DNA of 64,000 bases from Volvariella volvacea V23 (GCA_000349905.1 KB722750.1:19079-83078), one strand, 5' to 3'. Positions 35,107 to 47,610 are shown, counted from the first letter of the stretch. Program-made: numbers and translations. Notes: generated by a model not told the origin, from the sequence alone.

Positions 35107-35370
35107 CTAATTGTGCTGAGGGCATTGATGCAGGAAGGGCACCTCAAATGCCTGGAAAGAAAGCTCCTGCGTAACCTCGAAGTACCTAAAGCACCACCCA
35201 CTTGTATAAAATGACAGGATACCGTACTGTTGTAGGTCGAGGGACAGAGGGATGTCGAAATCGTTGGATTTCGGTTTAATTAGGCCACCCTCTGGCCAAG
35301 CCGATGGGTACTCTTCAAGCATTTGAAATTCCTGGATAGTCGCAAGAGGGTGTACGCGCTGTGGAGCCAT
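35107..35370 (-). CDS. Possible small uncharacterised protein
   Basis: An 87-residue frame of balanced composition (EYPSAWPEGG, FDIPLSLDLQQYGILSFYTSG) starts at 35370. A TATATA-like stretch lies about 100 bases upstream (35467-35473). It has no paralogue in the window and no family was recognised. It may be a chance frame. Confidence 0.25.
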   Translation of the reverse strand: MAPQRVHPLATIQEFQMLEEYPSAWPEGGLIKPKSNDFDIPLSLDLQQYGILSFYTSGWCFRYFEVTQELSFQAFEVPFLHQCPQHN

Positions 35371-35974
35371 ACGTCGGTGGTGGTGGGGAGTGAGTATGGC
35401 ACCTTCCAGTTGGCACTGGTTAATTAGTCAACCGCTCCAATTCCGGGCCAACCGCTGGCCGGTGCTATATATGGTACAGTATATTGCAGGCGACAAACTT
35501 GTGTCGGCCGCCGTCTCCTGATTTGGCCTTGATCTCCCAATAGAGCGAAAAAATTTACTAGATTCTGCATGTATACCAGCAAACAACATTAATGGGCCAT
35601 CGACGTTTTGTTTGCAATTTCCTGAGCATTGGAGGCCCTTGTTGCTAGTGAGTTTACGTTTTACTCCTTTTCCTTCCTATTGAAGTTTACCTCACTGAGG
35701 CTAATGAAGTCGTTTAAGCGAAGCACAATGGAGCTAACGACAACCCTTTTATATGTGCTCGATTACAGAACGCACAGCACCGCGTTAAGATCATCCTCAT
35801 ACAAATCCTATGGAAACTCAAACAGGTGAGCGTAATCAGGAGGCTTATTCAACACTATACCTGAATGAAGGTACGTGGATAAGCGGCTAGGATATATGGA
35901 AAGATTGAACTCCCACAAAAAATGCGCAGAGATCCCAGTCAACCTCAGTGGTGCCTCCTGTGATGATGACCGTT

Positions 35975-36579
35975 TTAAGAATGGCGGCCATATTCCCTCC
36001 TATGAAGACTGTTACTGAGGTGAAAGTAGCGCACATATCCACTTACGTATGTCGGGAGCTAGGTCCAGCAATCTTATTCGCTGCCTTGACACCAGCACCG
36101 TGCAAGCCCTTCTCAATCACCGTATAATAGGCTCCCACAATGTACCCTTCAACCTGAGTCATGGGAGAACAATAACCCATAGCGACAAGGTCGGGGGGAG
36201 GATTCATCGCGTTCGAGATACCAAGATCGACGCTGAATGCGAATAAACCAACCGCGGTCGTCAAGATGATAGGAATGACTTTATCCCTCAGTCGATCTGG
36301 AAGAGGTGGCTGGCCGCGCCGATCCCATTCCTGTTCGAGCAGTTCGAGCTTCTGCTTCTCCACAGAGCGATTTCGCAATGAGAGAGCACCAGCAAAGACG
36401 GAAGCACCTCCTGTGATCCCCAAGCTGACGACACTGGCTCCAGTGGCGACGCTGGCACTTGTGATAGCGCGGCGTTTGATGTAAATATGACGAGCGAGGT
36501 CGTAGTAGGAATAGTCTGGGGAAGAGATCTTTTTGCGGTAGTCACCGCTGCTGAAGTGCAGAGTTTCTCCGAGCCTCAT
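35975..36579 (-). CDS. Small glycine-rich membrane protein, copy 3
   Basis: Exons 36579-36047 and 35999-35975 encode about 185 residues, joined through a 47-base intron. The ATG at 36579 (MRLGETLHFSSGDYRKK) aligns with the starts of copies 1 and 2; the 56-codon upstream extension is not shared. It keeps KRRAITSA, the Gly-rich stretch (TGASVVSLGITGGASVFAG), RSVEKQKLELLEQEW, the second helix (VIPIILTTAVGLFAFSVD), AMNPPPD and VGAYYTVIEKG. The end (SRHTREYGRHS) is shorter than in copy 2. No stops. The function is unknown. Confidence 0.7.
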
Positions 36580-37663
36580 GACGTACTGAAGAGAGTAAGG
36601 TGGGCAATCCGCTTTCTCTCTTTGAGCGCTAATTTCACCAAAAGGCTGTCCATTGCTTGCTGCCCTAGGATGTGAGACACTCAGGTCCTCGCAATGGAGA
36701 ATGTCACGACAACATGCTACTGTGACGATTGGACTATCAATATCCAAATGGCGACAAAGGGTCAGTTTCTCCTAGATTGAGCGGGATCCCTACGTTGCGG
36801 GCATCCCGTGCTTCCACCCTTATCAGTTTCCTTCGCCGTCAAGGGCCTTTTTCCTATCCCCATTCACTACGTTGATTGCGCTACTGTGCATGTGGCGCCG
36901 ACACTGTCGTGACAAAGTGAGGGTTTGAGGCTCTTCCTATTCAGGAGCCCTAAAAGCTCTCAGCATCCCCGACATAGATCCTGACCGTGCCTGAGCCCAT
37001 TGACGCCACTCGAGCTCAGATAGTAAAGTGCTGGATGCACGCTCTATCGTGAGGATATCTCTCTCAAACAATTCAGAGCAATATCGTCCTTGCCTAGAGT
37101 AGCCAGATTACTCGTACGATAACTCATCTTTCGATACTTCCAAATTGAGGTTAATGCGGGTGCTATCAGCACTCTCAACCTTTTTCGATCCTCAAGGCGT
37201 ATATACAGAAGGAATCTTACGAGGAACAATAGGTCCGTCTTATGGCATGACGTCCTATATATTTATTACACCAATTCCGCGGTGGACGGTCCATCAGTGA
37301 CACCGGCGATTAACGCCATATCGCAATGCAAGCACAATCAACAACAGTAGTGGCACTCCTGTCATCGAATCTAGAAATAATATCCCCGATAGGATAGAAG
37401 GTATAAATGCGAGTTCCAATTTAGAGGCCGGAAGGACTTTGAACGTGTTACATATTGTAAGTCCCAGCAAATACAATACCTGCGCGATACGAACTGAATG
37501 AATGCCATAGAAATACAAACATTATACAGGCAAAAGTGGGGACGTGGAGGATGTGCATACGATAAGGTTATGCAATGCGTACAGTAGGTATCCCGAAAGC
37601 AAGACAAAAGAATACCACAGAGTATAAACGAATAAAGCGAGACAAAATCGCGAGCGTTCTGAG

Positions 37664-39146
37664 CTAAATATGAGGAATAAAATCAGACCAGGCAACACTC
37701 TGACAAGGAGAGACAAGGAGCGTCCGGAGAGCAGAGAACGCCTGCCAGAGGATGATAACGCGGGCGATGATATAAAGAGGGGACCACGCCAGTAGCCAGA
37801 TACCAAAACACTTGATTCGCAACATGATAAATCCTTTCTTCTCTTGAGGCAATCGGCGCCTCTCTCCAAGCAATCCTAAACGCCTTAGAGATCGCAAGAA
37901 AGATGGGGACAATGGTGAGGACAAACGACGACCCGCGCCAGAGCCACTGTTCCGTCCTCGACGAAAACGGAAAGTTCCAGCCGATCACGTGGATCGCGCC
38001 AAAGAGGACCTCGATCGCTGAGGCATAGATGTACGCCAGGTGGTGGGCCTCATCGTTGAGAAAGGTGGCGTGAAATGCAGGGACGCTTGTTAATCTTGTG
38101 CCGTTCCAGCCCTCTTCTTTTGCCATGTCCAGGAGGGGACCGAACAGAGCGGAGAGTGGTCCTAGGAAACCTCTCTCCTACATCGCCTTTACCAATTGCT
38201 GTGCATTCACCCGCGGCATTCCCATTCCAGGATACCACTCTGTGTCAAGCAGGTCCAACAGGTCTTCGCCCTCTGAGAAGATGCATTTCCAAAATGCGGA
38301 CGCCCACGCCATGTTTTCTCTTCCCTGTGGACCGTCAACTCGCTTCCCTTCCCTATTGAAATAGATCGGATAGCCGACATTCAACGGCTTATCCCACCAC
38401 AAGAGGTACGTCGCCACATTCAGCGCCGCAAACGCCAGAGTAACCAGCTCAACTTCCGTCAAGACCAGGCCCTGAGAGTGGCGAGCAAAGCACTGAACGG
38501 CAAACCACGTCGTTTGGAGGACGACGATGGCTTTCGCGAGAAAGTCGCCTTTCCCGTGGTCCATGATCTCCCTCCTACTGATGGCCGGGATTTTCGGGCC
38601 GTTCCTGAATCCTTGTCGAATCTCAAGCCATACCAGCTCCATAGTACAACTTCGTACTTGTCCTTTTCTACTTCCAACATCAAGCCACCCATTTGGACAA
38701 AGAACCCGTGTGTCCTTGTCCATCCACGGTCTTCGGCGTGTCAGTCTCTGGATAAAAACGGGCTATTAAATATAATCATCTCTGCTTAGCCTTGCAATTC
38801 GTCCCGCTGAGATTCTTTGCCGCAAAGCCCACAGGATCACAACCTCGGGAGCCAGCAATGCGTAAATCATCGTCCGAATCTTCATCCACATCACTTTCGG
38901 CATCGAGTCGTTTTGGTCGGGGATGTTGTGATGGATAGAGATGTAGGTGCACAAGGATATCACGCCGAGGCAACTATAGAGGATGTCGGAGATCGTGCGG
39001 GTGCCGCTGGCATCGCAGATGCAGGGACTCATGGTGCTGGTGACGACGCATAAGGGGCTTGGGATGGGACTGCTGGGGGGGTTGACGGGAGTGGGAGACG
39101 CCAGCGATCGTGCGAGGACTGCGAGAAAGATACCGGCAAGGAACAT
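37664..39146 (-). CDS. Multi-pass membrane protein, possibly degraded
   Basis: Minus-strand segments follow a basidiomycete multi-pass membrane family: an N-terminal hydrophobic stretch and CDASGTRTISDILYSCLGV, then MIYALLAPEVVILWALRQR, GWTRTHGFFVQMGGLML, GKGDFLAKAIVVLQTTWF, LTEVELVTLAFAALNVATY, FGAIHVIGWNFPF, ISKAFRIAW, and IILWQAFSALRTL ending FIPHI at 37664. A 53-base intron (GTACGAAG to TTCAG, about 38601-38653) is convincing. The join after ARLSR (about 38770) has no good GT donor, an in-frame TAG lies at 38175-38177, and the last block is in a different frame from the one before it. It may be a pseudogene, or have introns I could not place. The biochemical role is not known to me. Confidence 0.5.
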
Positions 39147-39639
39147 GGGTACGCTGAAGGTGGGTTGCTTGTCGCTGCTCCCTTAAAACAAGAGACTCTC
39201 GTGCTCTGAGATTTCATTCATCGATGTCCTATCGGCCATGAATCGTGATGACCGTGTAGTATGGTGGACTTGTGCACCGCACAACGTAACCGTTCATTCA
39301 ATGCTACGATGTCCACCACCCACGTTCCGCCCCATACAGCGACTCAACACTCATATTGCACCAACGTGTACGATGTGAAGTGCTGAATTCCACGTCACCT
39401 GTCACAATTTCATTATTGTTGTGCATGCAGACTGCGTTTGCTCGGTTCAACGCTGGATTCCGATCACCTCTCTATCGTCTATGATTACGTGGATCTAGGG
39501 CACCCATTTAGACCCCATCCACGGTGCAATGGTGCTTTAACTCGTTCATGATGGAGGGCCAGGAGAATCACCTGGGCCTAGGGCAATCAAAGGTGTGCCA
39601 CTCTTCGCTCCGCTCTAACAACCCACTTGGGTGATGGAG

Positions 39640-41300
39640 CATGTCTTCACATTCAGAATGCGTGTAGGTTATCAGGAAGTGTCGTGATTGTGAAGAGTAG
39701 AATGGAATGAGGACAGAAGTGAGGCGACACGGAGTTCTCCGAAAGCTGGTTTGGTTCAGTCAATCAGTGCAGGTGTTTGCGAAGCGACATAGCAAGTTGA
39801 GAAATTTCGACTCATATGCTGCATCACTTATGGAATATCTTGCATATCGCCATCATGAGAGGGTTCAGACACTGTTCGAGTTGGTCGTTAATCTAATGCT
39901 CATTGGGTAGCTTCCCTAATTGTGATCGAAGCGTAAACACAAGTACGAAGTAATGATAATATTTGGCCAACACAACCAGTGCAATAGACGTTCCCAAGCA
40001 CGCTGCTATCGAGTGCATCAATTACTCGATGAATAACTCATCTGTAATACCAGTACTCTACACCAAATCACCATTCAAGTCGGCACAGGCACATCAGCGT
40101 GCCGGACTCAACCAAGTCGTAAGTGATGACTTGCATTATAGTGGAGGACTCCCCCTCCCAACCAAAGACAGAGTAAATCAAGAGGTAGAGCCCATGCAGC
40201 AACGTCGTGGCGACTACAAACCCCACAACCATTTGTTGAGTCGTTATAACCTCGGCTTTTTCGACCTGTTGCATGTACCCTAATCAGCGATCCGAGAACG
40301 GGAATCAGGTTGTGGCGTATAGACGAACCTTACGCGGTACTCCCGACCGCCCTGTACGCTCAAGCTCTCTTATGTCCCTCACTAGGGAGCGCGATACGAT
40401 AACAATCAAGCCAGACAGTGCCACCAAAAGCGAGTAGTCGATGACTGTCAGAGTATGGGATAGCCCTTCCCTCTGCACTGCTGCGGTATCTAAGGCAGTA
40501 AGAGCGAGAACCAGGCCGACCGTTGAAACCACAAGTAAATAACCCAGCTTTAAAGTCGCTCCAAAGGCAATTGATTCGGAAGTACGTATTGTGGCGATAC
40601 TTCTACGGCGCCAGTGCAAGGCCAGCAGGGTGATGAAGTATAAGGGAATATCTCTGGATCGAAAAAAGAAGTTTGAAATGAGCTCGGAATGACTTGAACG
40701 TTTCAGAACTGTCATTATGGTGAGGATAAAGGACGTCAACATAATGATAGCGGAGGAGGCGAGCATAAGATGAGGGAAGCCACGAGACTTGGGGTTGGAG
40801 TTGAATGCCCGGAACAGCGAGATAGATATTACAGAGGGCACTGATAATCCAGAGGGTTTCAACGAACGCAACGGTGAGACCAGCAGATGTGGCGCCTGAT
40901 TTTGCTTCCGCAGATACCAGTCTGAAGTAAAAGGCAAGCCCGAAGGGAGTGGCGTAGATGCATTCCGAGAGGCGTTCGATTTGCGATGAGGGTCGAATCC
41001 TATAAGATAGTACGCGGCTGCTTTTATAAGGTTATTGGTGCTGTTGCATTGAACCAGAATAAGATACGCGCCTCCCATGGAGAACAATGGACATACCAAT
41101 GAACACGCACGGGCGGCACCCACTCTGCCAGCATTTAAATGACTACAAAAGACCAGCGTCTATCTCATTCGGCAAGAGGGACAAAAGAAATTAAACTGAA
41201 CCGTCTCTAGTGGCAACTTTGTAACGGGAAAAAAGTTTGTCCGGGATCTTATTTTAAAAAGACATCCGCATCTCATGATTAGCAAGCGGAGGTGGTGTCA
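39640..41300. repeat. Tandem duplication, left copy
   Basis: The block matches about 41340-43050 along its length: downstream flank (39820-40060 with 41460-41730), coding exons, TATA box and upstream flank (41140-41320 with 42868-43050). The offset between matching points is 1670-1730 bases. Confidence 0.65.
40068..40963 (-). pseudogene. Multi-pass membrane protein, damaged tandem copy
   Basis: This is the left partner of the 41715-42666 gene. Exon 2 (40265-40068, VEKAEVITTQQMVVGFVVA...) and the intron 40266-40328 match the intact copy, and the central hydrophobic segments are kept (SSAIIMLTSFILTIMTVL, LKLGYLLVVSTVGLVLALTALD, YSLLVALSGLIVIVS). The 5' part is damaged: the equivalent ATG at 40963 reads into a frame that, relative to the intact copy, lost 8 bases after about codon 13 and 2 more further on, and it meets an early stop. 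TATAAAAG at 41021-41028 remains. A shorter product from a later start cannot be excluded. Confidence 0.6.
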
Positions 41301-41714
41301 AACTGCGCCAGTACTGCCAGTGCGCCCCGTAGGAGAGAAAGGCGTCACGGTGTCCTCCGAAAGCTAATCCTAGCACGTGCGGAGATGTTGGATCCTTGTG
41401 TGGTGTCCAATTCATGCCAATCACTGAACGACTCCGCGAAGCGACATCGTTGAACACATTAATTCATATACTGCATTACTTGTATGATATGTTGCATACC
41501 ACCACCGCAAGAGGATTCAGGCTTTGTTCAAGTTGATCGTGAATCCGATGCTTATTATGTAGCTTCTCTAATTGAGCTTGATCGTGGTTGAGGTGTAAAC
41601 ACCCGAGCACAAAGTGATGATGATACTCGGCCAGCACAGCCCAGTGAAATCGCGTTACGACAGATGTTCCATAAGCACGCTAACATTGGGTACATCAACT
41701 ACTCGACAAATAGC

Positions 41715-42666
41715 TCATCGGTAATACCAATACTCAACACCAAGCCGCTGTTCAGGTTGACACAGCCACATCAGTATGCCGGACTCAACCACATCTAGAA
41801 AGGTGACTCGAAGTATGGTGGGGACCCCCCACTTCCAATCCATCACAGAAAGGAGCAAGAGATAAAGCCCACGCATCAATACTGCGGCGACTACAAGCCC
41901 CACAATCGATCTTTGAGCCTCTATAGTCTGTTCAGCTTTTTCAACCTATCGCATAGAGCAGATACTTCAATCAATGATCACAGAGCAGGAATTCGACGGT
42001 GGCGCACAGACGAACCTTGCGAGGTGCACCCGATAGCCCTGTGCATTCAGCTCCTCTTATCTCCTGAACTACGCAGCCCGACGCAAAAACAACCAAACCA
42101 GATAGAGCCACGAAGAGCGAGTAATTGACTATTGCCAACGTATGAAATAGCCCTACTCCCTGCACCGCTGAAATCTCCAAGGCGGTAAGAGCAAGAACCG
42201 AGCCGAACATTGCGACCAAAAGTCTATAACCCAGCTCGATAATCACCCTCGGAGTGCTTGATTCGGAAGAATGTACGGTGGCCACATCCCTACTCCGCCA
42301 GTGAAAGACCTGCAGGATGGCGCAGCATAGCGGAATTGGCCTGAATCGAAGAAAGAAATTCGAAGCGAGCTCGAGAGGACTTGAAGCTTTCAGGACTGTT
42401 GCTATGGTGAGACTGAAGGATGTCAACACGATCATAGCAGAGAAGGCGACTATGAGATAAGGAAAGCCGTGAGACTTGGCGTTGGGATCACGGCTGAATG
42501 CTCGGAAGAGCAGGCCAGGCATTACGCAGAGGATCCAGATAATGAAGGGAGCATCGATGAGCACAACGGCGATATCGTCGGGTGCGGCCTCTGAACTTGC
42601 TTCTGCAGATACCAGTCTGAAGCAAGAAAGTAAAAGGCAAGCTAGGAGGGTGTGGCATAGATTCAT
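41715..42666 (-). CDS. Multi-pass membrane protein, intact tandem copy
   Basis: Exons 42666-42016 and 41945-41715 join through a 70-base intron to about 293 residues. A cleavable or anchoring N-terminal hydrophobic segment (MNLCHTLLACLLLSCF) is followed by about six more: APFIIWILCVMPGLLF, FPYLIVAFSAMIVLTSFSL, IPLCCAILQVF, IELGYRLLVAMFGSVLALTAL, YSLFVALSGLVVFA, then VGLVVAAVLMRGLYLLLLSV and a last segment near LDVVESGILMWLC. This suggests seven or eight membrane spans. TATAAAAG at 42726-42733 lies about 60 bases before the ATG. I do not recognise the family beyond its tandem partner, and its role is unknown. Confidence 0.7.
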
Positions 42667-42725
42667 TAAGAAAGGTGTTTAAGTTTGCAAAAGGGTGTCA
42701 AGTCAGATAAGACAGCAAGAGACCG

Positions 42726-42733
42726 CTTTTATA
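42726..42733 (-). promoter_or_regulatory. TATA box of the intact membrane gene
   Basis: TATAAAAG on the minus strand lies 60 bases upstream of the ATG at 42666. The damaged copy keeps the same octamer at 41021-41028. Confidence 0.55.
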
Positions 42734-43403
42734 GCTATTAGCACTGTTGTATTGTACTGCACCTGAGTAAGACACGCACCCCTTGACAGCTTCCAAAGCT
42801 CTACCATAGGTCCTAATGGAGAACAATGGGACATGCATGGGTACCCACTCTGCCAGTATTATAGATGGCTACAAAAGACCAGCGCGCATCGAATCCAGCA
42901 AGAGGGATACAAAAGAAATTAAGCCGAACCGTCTCCAGTGGCGACTTTGGTTGTAGCGGAAAAGCATTCGCCCAGGATTTTAGTCAAAAGCATCCGCCTC
43001 TAATCGAGCACGGGGTAACCAGGAGCAAGCCAAACTGCGCCGCGAGGTGTGGCGTCCAACTATATTTGGCCATGTTAGGCTGCAGCCTCCGCCAACACAG
43101 GGCGGAAGGCAACGACTCGTTGGCGATACCCGTATCTGATTCGTTACCCATTGACCCGATCTCGGTGGCTGCAAAAAGCCAGTGACAATGCCCAGCTATC
43201 AATGGGACGACCACTTTTACTCTCCTCTCTGGACAAAGCCAGGAAGACCGTGACACAACCAGGCCAGGCGAGAACGTGTGGAGAATGGGCGTAGGGGCAA
43301 GTTCCAGGGTCATTCGTCACCTAAAGTTCCCGTGTCCTGTAGGCATCCTCGTGTCCTTTAAAGTTCGCAGCAACAGCCACCACTCACAGCTTACCCATTG
43401 ACC

Positions 43404-44260
43404 ATGTCCCAGACTACCTGCATAGGCGTCGCTCCCGCTTTTCCTCCAGAACTCGAACGATTAATCTTTGAGCAAGCTGCGCGCGATGACAAGAGCATCA
43501 TCCCTACCCTCGTTCTCGTTGCTTTTCGGGTTTGGCACTGGTCAGTAATAACTCCATCGAACGTGATCGCTTTTCCTCACCAAATGTCCTCAGGATTCGC
43601 TTTATGCAATACGAAATCGTGACAGAGCCCTACAAACCGGGACGCGATCCAGCCAAGAAAGACTATCCAGACCAGATATCCGCTCGACTCCCCCGCTACT
43701 GCCATTACATTCGCCATCTCCTCATCCAGGAACCAGGAGTCGCCGTCCCATATCTTTCTCATTGTTCCAATGTCGAGAACCTCGCGTTGTGGACACGGTT
43801 GTCCAACGTTGACGTCCTCTCGATGCTCGGAGTAATGCCCCTACGACGCCTTTCAATATCCGTCAAAACCTTGTTCCAACACACGCAAATCGATCTCACT
43901 CACCCACTATTCTCTAAAATCACCCACCTCGAGGTTTTGGACTCAATTCTAGAATGGGACGACCTCCGTCAAATAGTTGATATGCCGAATCTCACACACC
44001 TTGCGATCTACCGCCCAGAGTCGAGGAAGCCAGAGCACATCCCCGTCGCCGAGTGCAAGAAGCTCAAGGTCGTCATCCTCTTGGGCGTTAGAGAGTGTTG
44101 GGTCGAGAAGCTGTTCCCAGACGAACCAAGAGTCGTCGCCATGAGAGTTTCGCAACCCACGATGGATTGGACTAAAGGTGCAGAAGGCGACGTCGATTTT
44201 TGGGTTCTCGCTGAGGAAGAGGTTGCAAAAAGGCGGGCAAAGTTGCTGGCACGGTCGTAA
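43404..44260 (+). CDS. F-box-like protein, copy A
   Basis: Exons 43404-43540 and 43594-44260 join in phase 2 inside a Trp codon to about 267 residues. The N-terminus (FPPELERLIFEQAARDD, then LVLVAFRVWHW) is an F-box-like motif, shorter than the textbook F-box. The rest shows irregular leucine-rich strands: LSHCSNVENLALW, LSMLGVMPLRRLSISV, FSKITHLEVLD, DMPNLTHLAIY, CKKLKVVILLG. The paralogue at 62503-63421 has the same motif order and the same intron position. Such proteins probably act as SCF ubiquitin-ligase adaptors, but Skp1 binding is inferred only from the N-terminal motif. The frame is intact to TAA at 44258-44260. Confidence 0.75.
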
Positions 44261-45235
44261 TTTTGTTCATTTCATTTCGTTCTTCTATCTATAGTCGTTT
44301 TACTTGATTGTAACGTCTTGATTCCATGTAATGGCAGTTGTAGAAGCGTTTGTTCCGTAGTGTTAAGTTGTTTGGTTCTGTTTCCCTCATACTGAAGCTC
44401 TGGCACTCGGCTCCGGGTATTGCTCCATCATTTGCCAGCTTTCAGTGCCCTATCTCTTCACTCAGGCTTCACTATTTTGTGCTACTGGATTGCGAGCTCA
44501 TCCGAAAACATACGGACTACGTACGCATCTAGTATGCTGCTCAGTGGTCTGGATCCGGCCACCAACACCAGCTCAAGTTCCCGTGACCTCAGTTCCAACA
44601 AGCCAGCAAATGGACATGGACTTCGTTCGCCTGCATCGTATTTGAAGCTTATCTACGCCGTCCAACATGTGATACGACGTTGGTGGCACCCGTCAGCCTT
44701 ATTCCCGACCGATGGTTAATCTACGCGTACCAGTAGCCATGGTGCTAACATGGCCTAATTATCACGCTACTCGAACGTGAAAACATATGTCTTGAAAGAT
44801 CGCATGGTCCCTACCATTGCACATGGAAAACAATATGTACCCCGACCTCAGTTTCGTATCATCAACCGCACCTCGTTTAATAATGCCCCGTTCCTGTTGC
44901 GGACACCGTCGATGTCATCGGCATGTCAATCTTTTCTCACCAGGTACAATGATTAAAGAGAGGCGGATACACCTGTACTTGCTCGCAACCGTCTCGGTAC
45001 ACTACTCCGGGAGCTATCCCGTTGATATGTCCACATGCCAAGGCTTCTTTCAAAGGAGCGTGCCATGCAAAACGTCTATCACCCATGTTGTATCGTCGTT
45101 TGGAGCTCTAGTCCATCTGATTCCTGCCTGCAGCCATTACACCACCAGACGCTTTAAAAACCGCACTACAACTCGTACTGCACCCCATTCTTACACTTCT
45201 TTCATACCCACTCGTACATTCAAAATCCTGCAAAG
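44261..45235. other. Intergenic, upstream of the fungalysin
   Basis: No gene was recognised. The last 100 bases are pyrimidine/A-rich, as is common in fungal promoters. Confidence 0.4.
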
Positions 45236-47610
45236 ATGGTGGCATTCAGTCGTGTCCTGACTTCACTGCTTTTGGCCATCGCTTACACCTCCGTTGCGCA
45301 AGCAAGCCACCCCCACACTCACAGACGTCGCGTTGTCGGTAAACGCGGTCTAGAACTGGACACCTACCACCCAGAGGTTTCCTACGAGGTATTCTCGTTC
45401 ATGCCTCATCAGCGGAAGGCACCTAACCGCTCTTTGCATCTTCAGATATTCGGTGAAGGTATCGAACAGCCGCCTTCGTTCATTGGTGGTTTGGAGGAAG
45501 ACACGGTCGGCTTCGTCCAGTCAAAGCTTGGCGTAGATGGTCAAGATGTTGGCTACAAAAGCGGTTACGAAACAGGCGAAGAGACTCGTTTCGGCTACGT
45601 TCGTCAACTTCATGTGTGTATTGGTCGGTTTCAGTCAGCCAGCAGAGTACTCAAGTGGAGTTTATTAGGGCGGCATCCCATTTGCAAACGCTGTCGCAAA
45701 CGTTGGTTGGAGAGGAACCAGGATCGTATCGTTTGGCTCCTCGTTCGTCAAGCCTAGTGTGTTGATCTCATCCTCCTACATTGCTAGTCACTAAATTTCG
45801 AGCTGCAGGCAATATTGCTGACTCAAGGCCTACCTTTGACGTCAACGAGGCTATCAAGGTCGCTGAGGAGGCTCTGGATGGAAAGTTCAACGGCCAAACT
45901 CCTACGATCGAGTACTTGGCCAGGCCGGACGGCACTGCCGCCCTAACACACGCTATCCAAATCCGGAACGAGGCGGAGGACCTTTGGTATGAGGCTTTCG
46001 TTGATGCTCACTCTGGTGAGCTCCTCTCCGTTACCGATTTCGTTTCGGACGCCGCCGTGAGTTCAAACGAATAGAGGAGTGACCCCATTACTTATCTTTT
46101 TTTTTGCTCAGTATACTGTTCTTCCTATCTGGAAGCAAGCCTTCCCCGAGGGCCAAGAAGTTCTTGTTGATCCTCAAGATCCCGTTGCATCGCCATTTGG
46201 ATGGCACAACACTGGTAGTGCCAACACGACCAATACCTCGTATGTCATTCGATTTCATCTACTTCAGGCATATTAAACACCCCCATTTTCAGCGGTAACA
46301 ATGTCATCGCCTTTAAGGGCTCCCAGGCTACTGGCACTGTATATCAAAGTTCCCCTGGTCTCGTTTTCGACTACAGATACGACGACACTCTGGAACCTGC
46401 TGTGCCCTCTAATGTGAACGCCTCCGTTGTCAACGCGTTCTACATCATCAATACTGTTCATGATTTCGCTTATCGATATGGCTTCACTGAGATAGCTTAC
46501 AACTTCCAAGCGTACAACTTTGAAAATGGTGGTGCCCAAAACGATCGTGTCATTATTTCCGTCCAGGATAGTTCTGGAATCAACAATGCCAACTTCGCTA
46601 CTCCTCCAGAGTAAGTAACAGCCTTCATGCCCCTGGGAGTGCAACTCACGATAAAACTCAAGTGGTCAATCTGGAGTCTGCCGCATGTACATTTGGACCT
46701 ACACTTCGGTTAGTATAGTCCCGCTCCGATTCACTTGCAATGAAATCTCAACTTGCAATCGTAACTCGACAGCCTAGACGCGATGGCTCCATGGAGAATG
46801 ACATCATCGTTCATGAAATGACCCACGGAATCACGAACCGTATGACTGGTGGTGGAACTGGTCGTTGTCTCCAGACCATCGAAGCTGGTGGTCTTGGTGA
46901 GGGTTGGTCCGACGCCATGGCTGAGTACGTAGCTCTCATGGAAATTGTGGCTATTTTTGACCCATCTCCCCACAGGTGGACTGAGCATAAATCTGCCGTT
47001 GTCAAAGATTATGTCACTGGTGTATATGTCACTAATAACCCTGCTGGTATCCGCACGCGTCCCTACTCCACTTCCAGGTAAGAAACTAGCTCCGCGCCAT
47101 CTCAAGCGCCACTCAACCCTCTTCAGAACCGTCAACCCCTTGACCTACGCTGATATCCGAAACTTGACTTCCGTTCATCGTAAGCGTTCTACACCATAAT
47201 AAGTAAGTACCGACCACTAACGTTGTGCATTAGGAATCGGTGAAGTCTGGGCAAATATGTTGCACAACGTATACGCAGCTTTGGTTGCAGAACACGGTTG
47301 GTCACCATATGCACGAATCAACCCGGACGGATACGAAGGCAACATCATCTTTCTCCACCTATTCATCGATGCTCTTGCTCTTCAGCCTTGCAACCCTACC
47401 TGTAAGTATTGAAACACCTCGCATTGGCTAGGTCATTAATATATCCTTTAATTAGTCGTCAGCGCCCGTGCGGCGTGGATCCAGGCTGACCAAAATCGCT
47501 ACTACGGCGTTAACCGCTGCTTGCTCTGGAAAGCCTTCGCTAGCCGTGGACTTGGTGTTAATGCTGCTAACTATGTCAACGATTTCACCGTCCCTGCCGA
47601 CTGTGCGTAA
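45236..47610 (+). CDS. Secreted metalloprotease, fungalysin (peptidase family M36)
   Basis: This is an extracellular zinc endopeptidase. The ATG at 45236 opens a signal peptide (about 23 residues, ending SVAQA), then a fungalysin/thermolysin propeptide (EVSYEVFSFMP; GGIPFANAVANVGW; FGSSFV after an intron of about 55 bases), a PepSY-like stretch (EAIKVAEEALDGKF) and the M36 catalytic domain (ASPFGWHNTG; FYIINTVHDFAYRYGF; ENDIIVHEMTHGITNRM). The HEMTH zinc motif is encoded at 46812-46826 and the third zinc ligand, Glu in GLGEGWSDAMAE, at 46899-46901. About nine short introns interrupt the gene; one ends the exon FVKP and starts GTGTGT. The frame runs to TAA at 47608-47610 after VNDFTVPADCA. All expected blocks are present, so it is probably functional. 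M36 enzymes of fungi degrade host or substrate protein and cleave chitinases in some plant pathogens. Confidence 0.88.

Larger units (their letters stand above)
41340..43050. repeat. Tandem duplication, right copy
   Basis: This is the partner of 39640-41300 and holds the intact gene. Both copies include the non-coding flanks on each side, so whole segments were duplicated. Confidence 0.65.
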
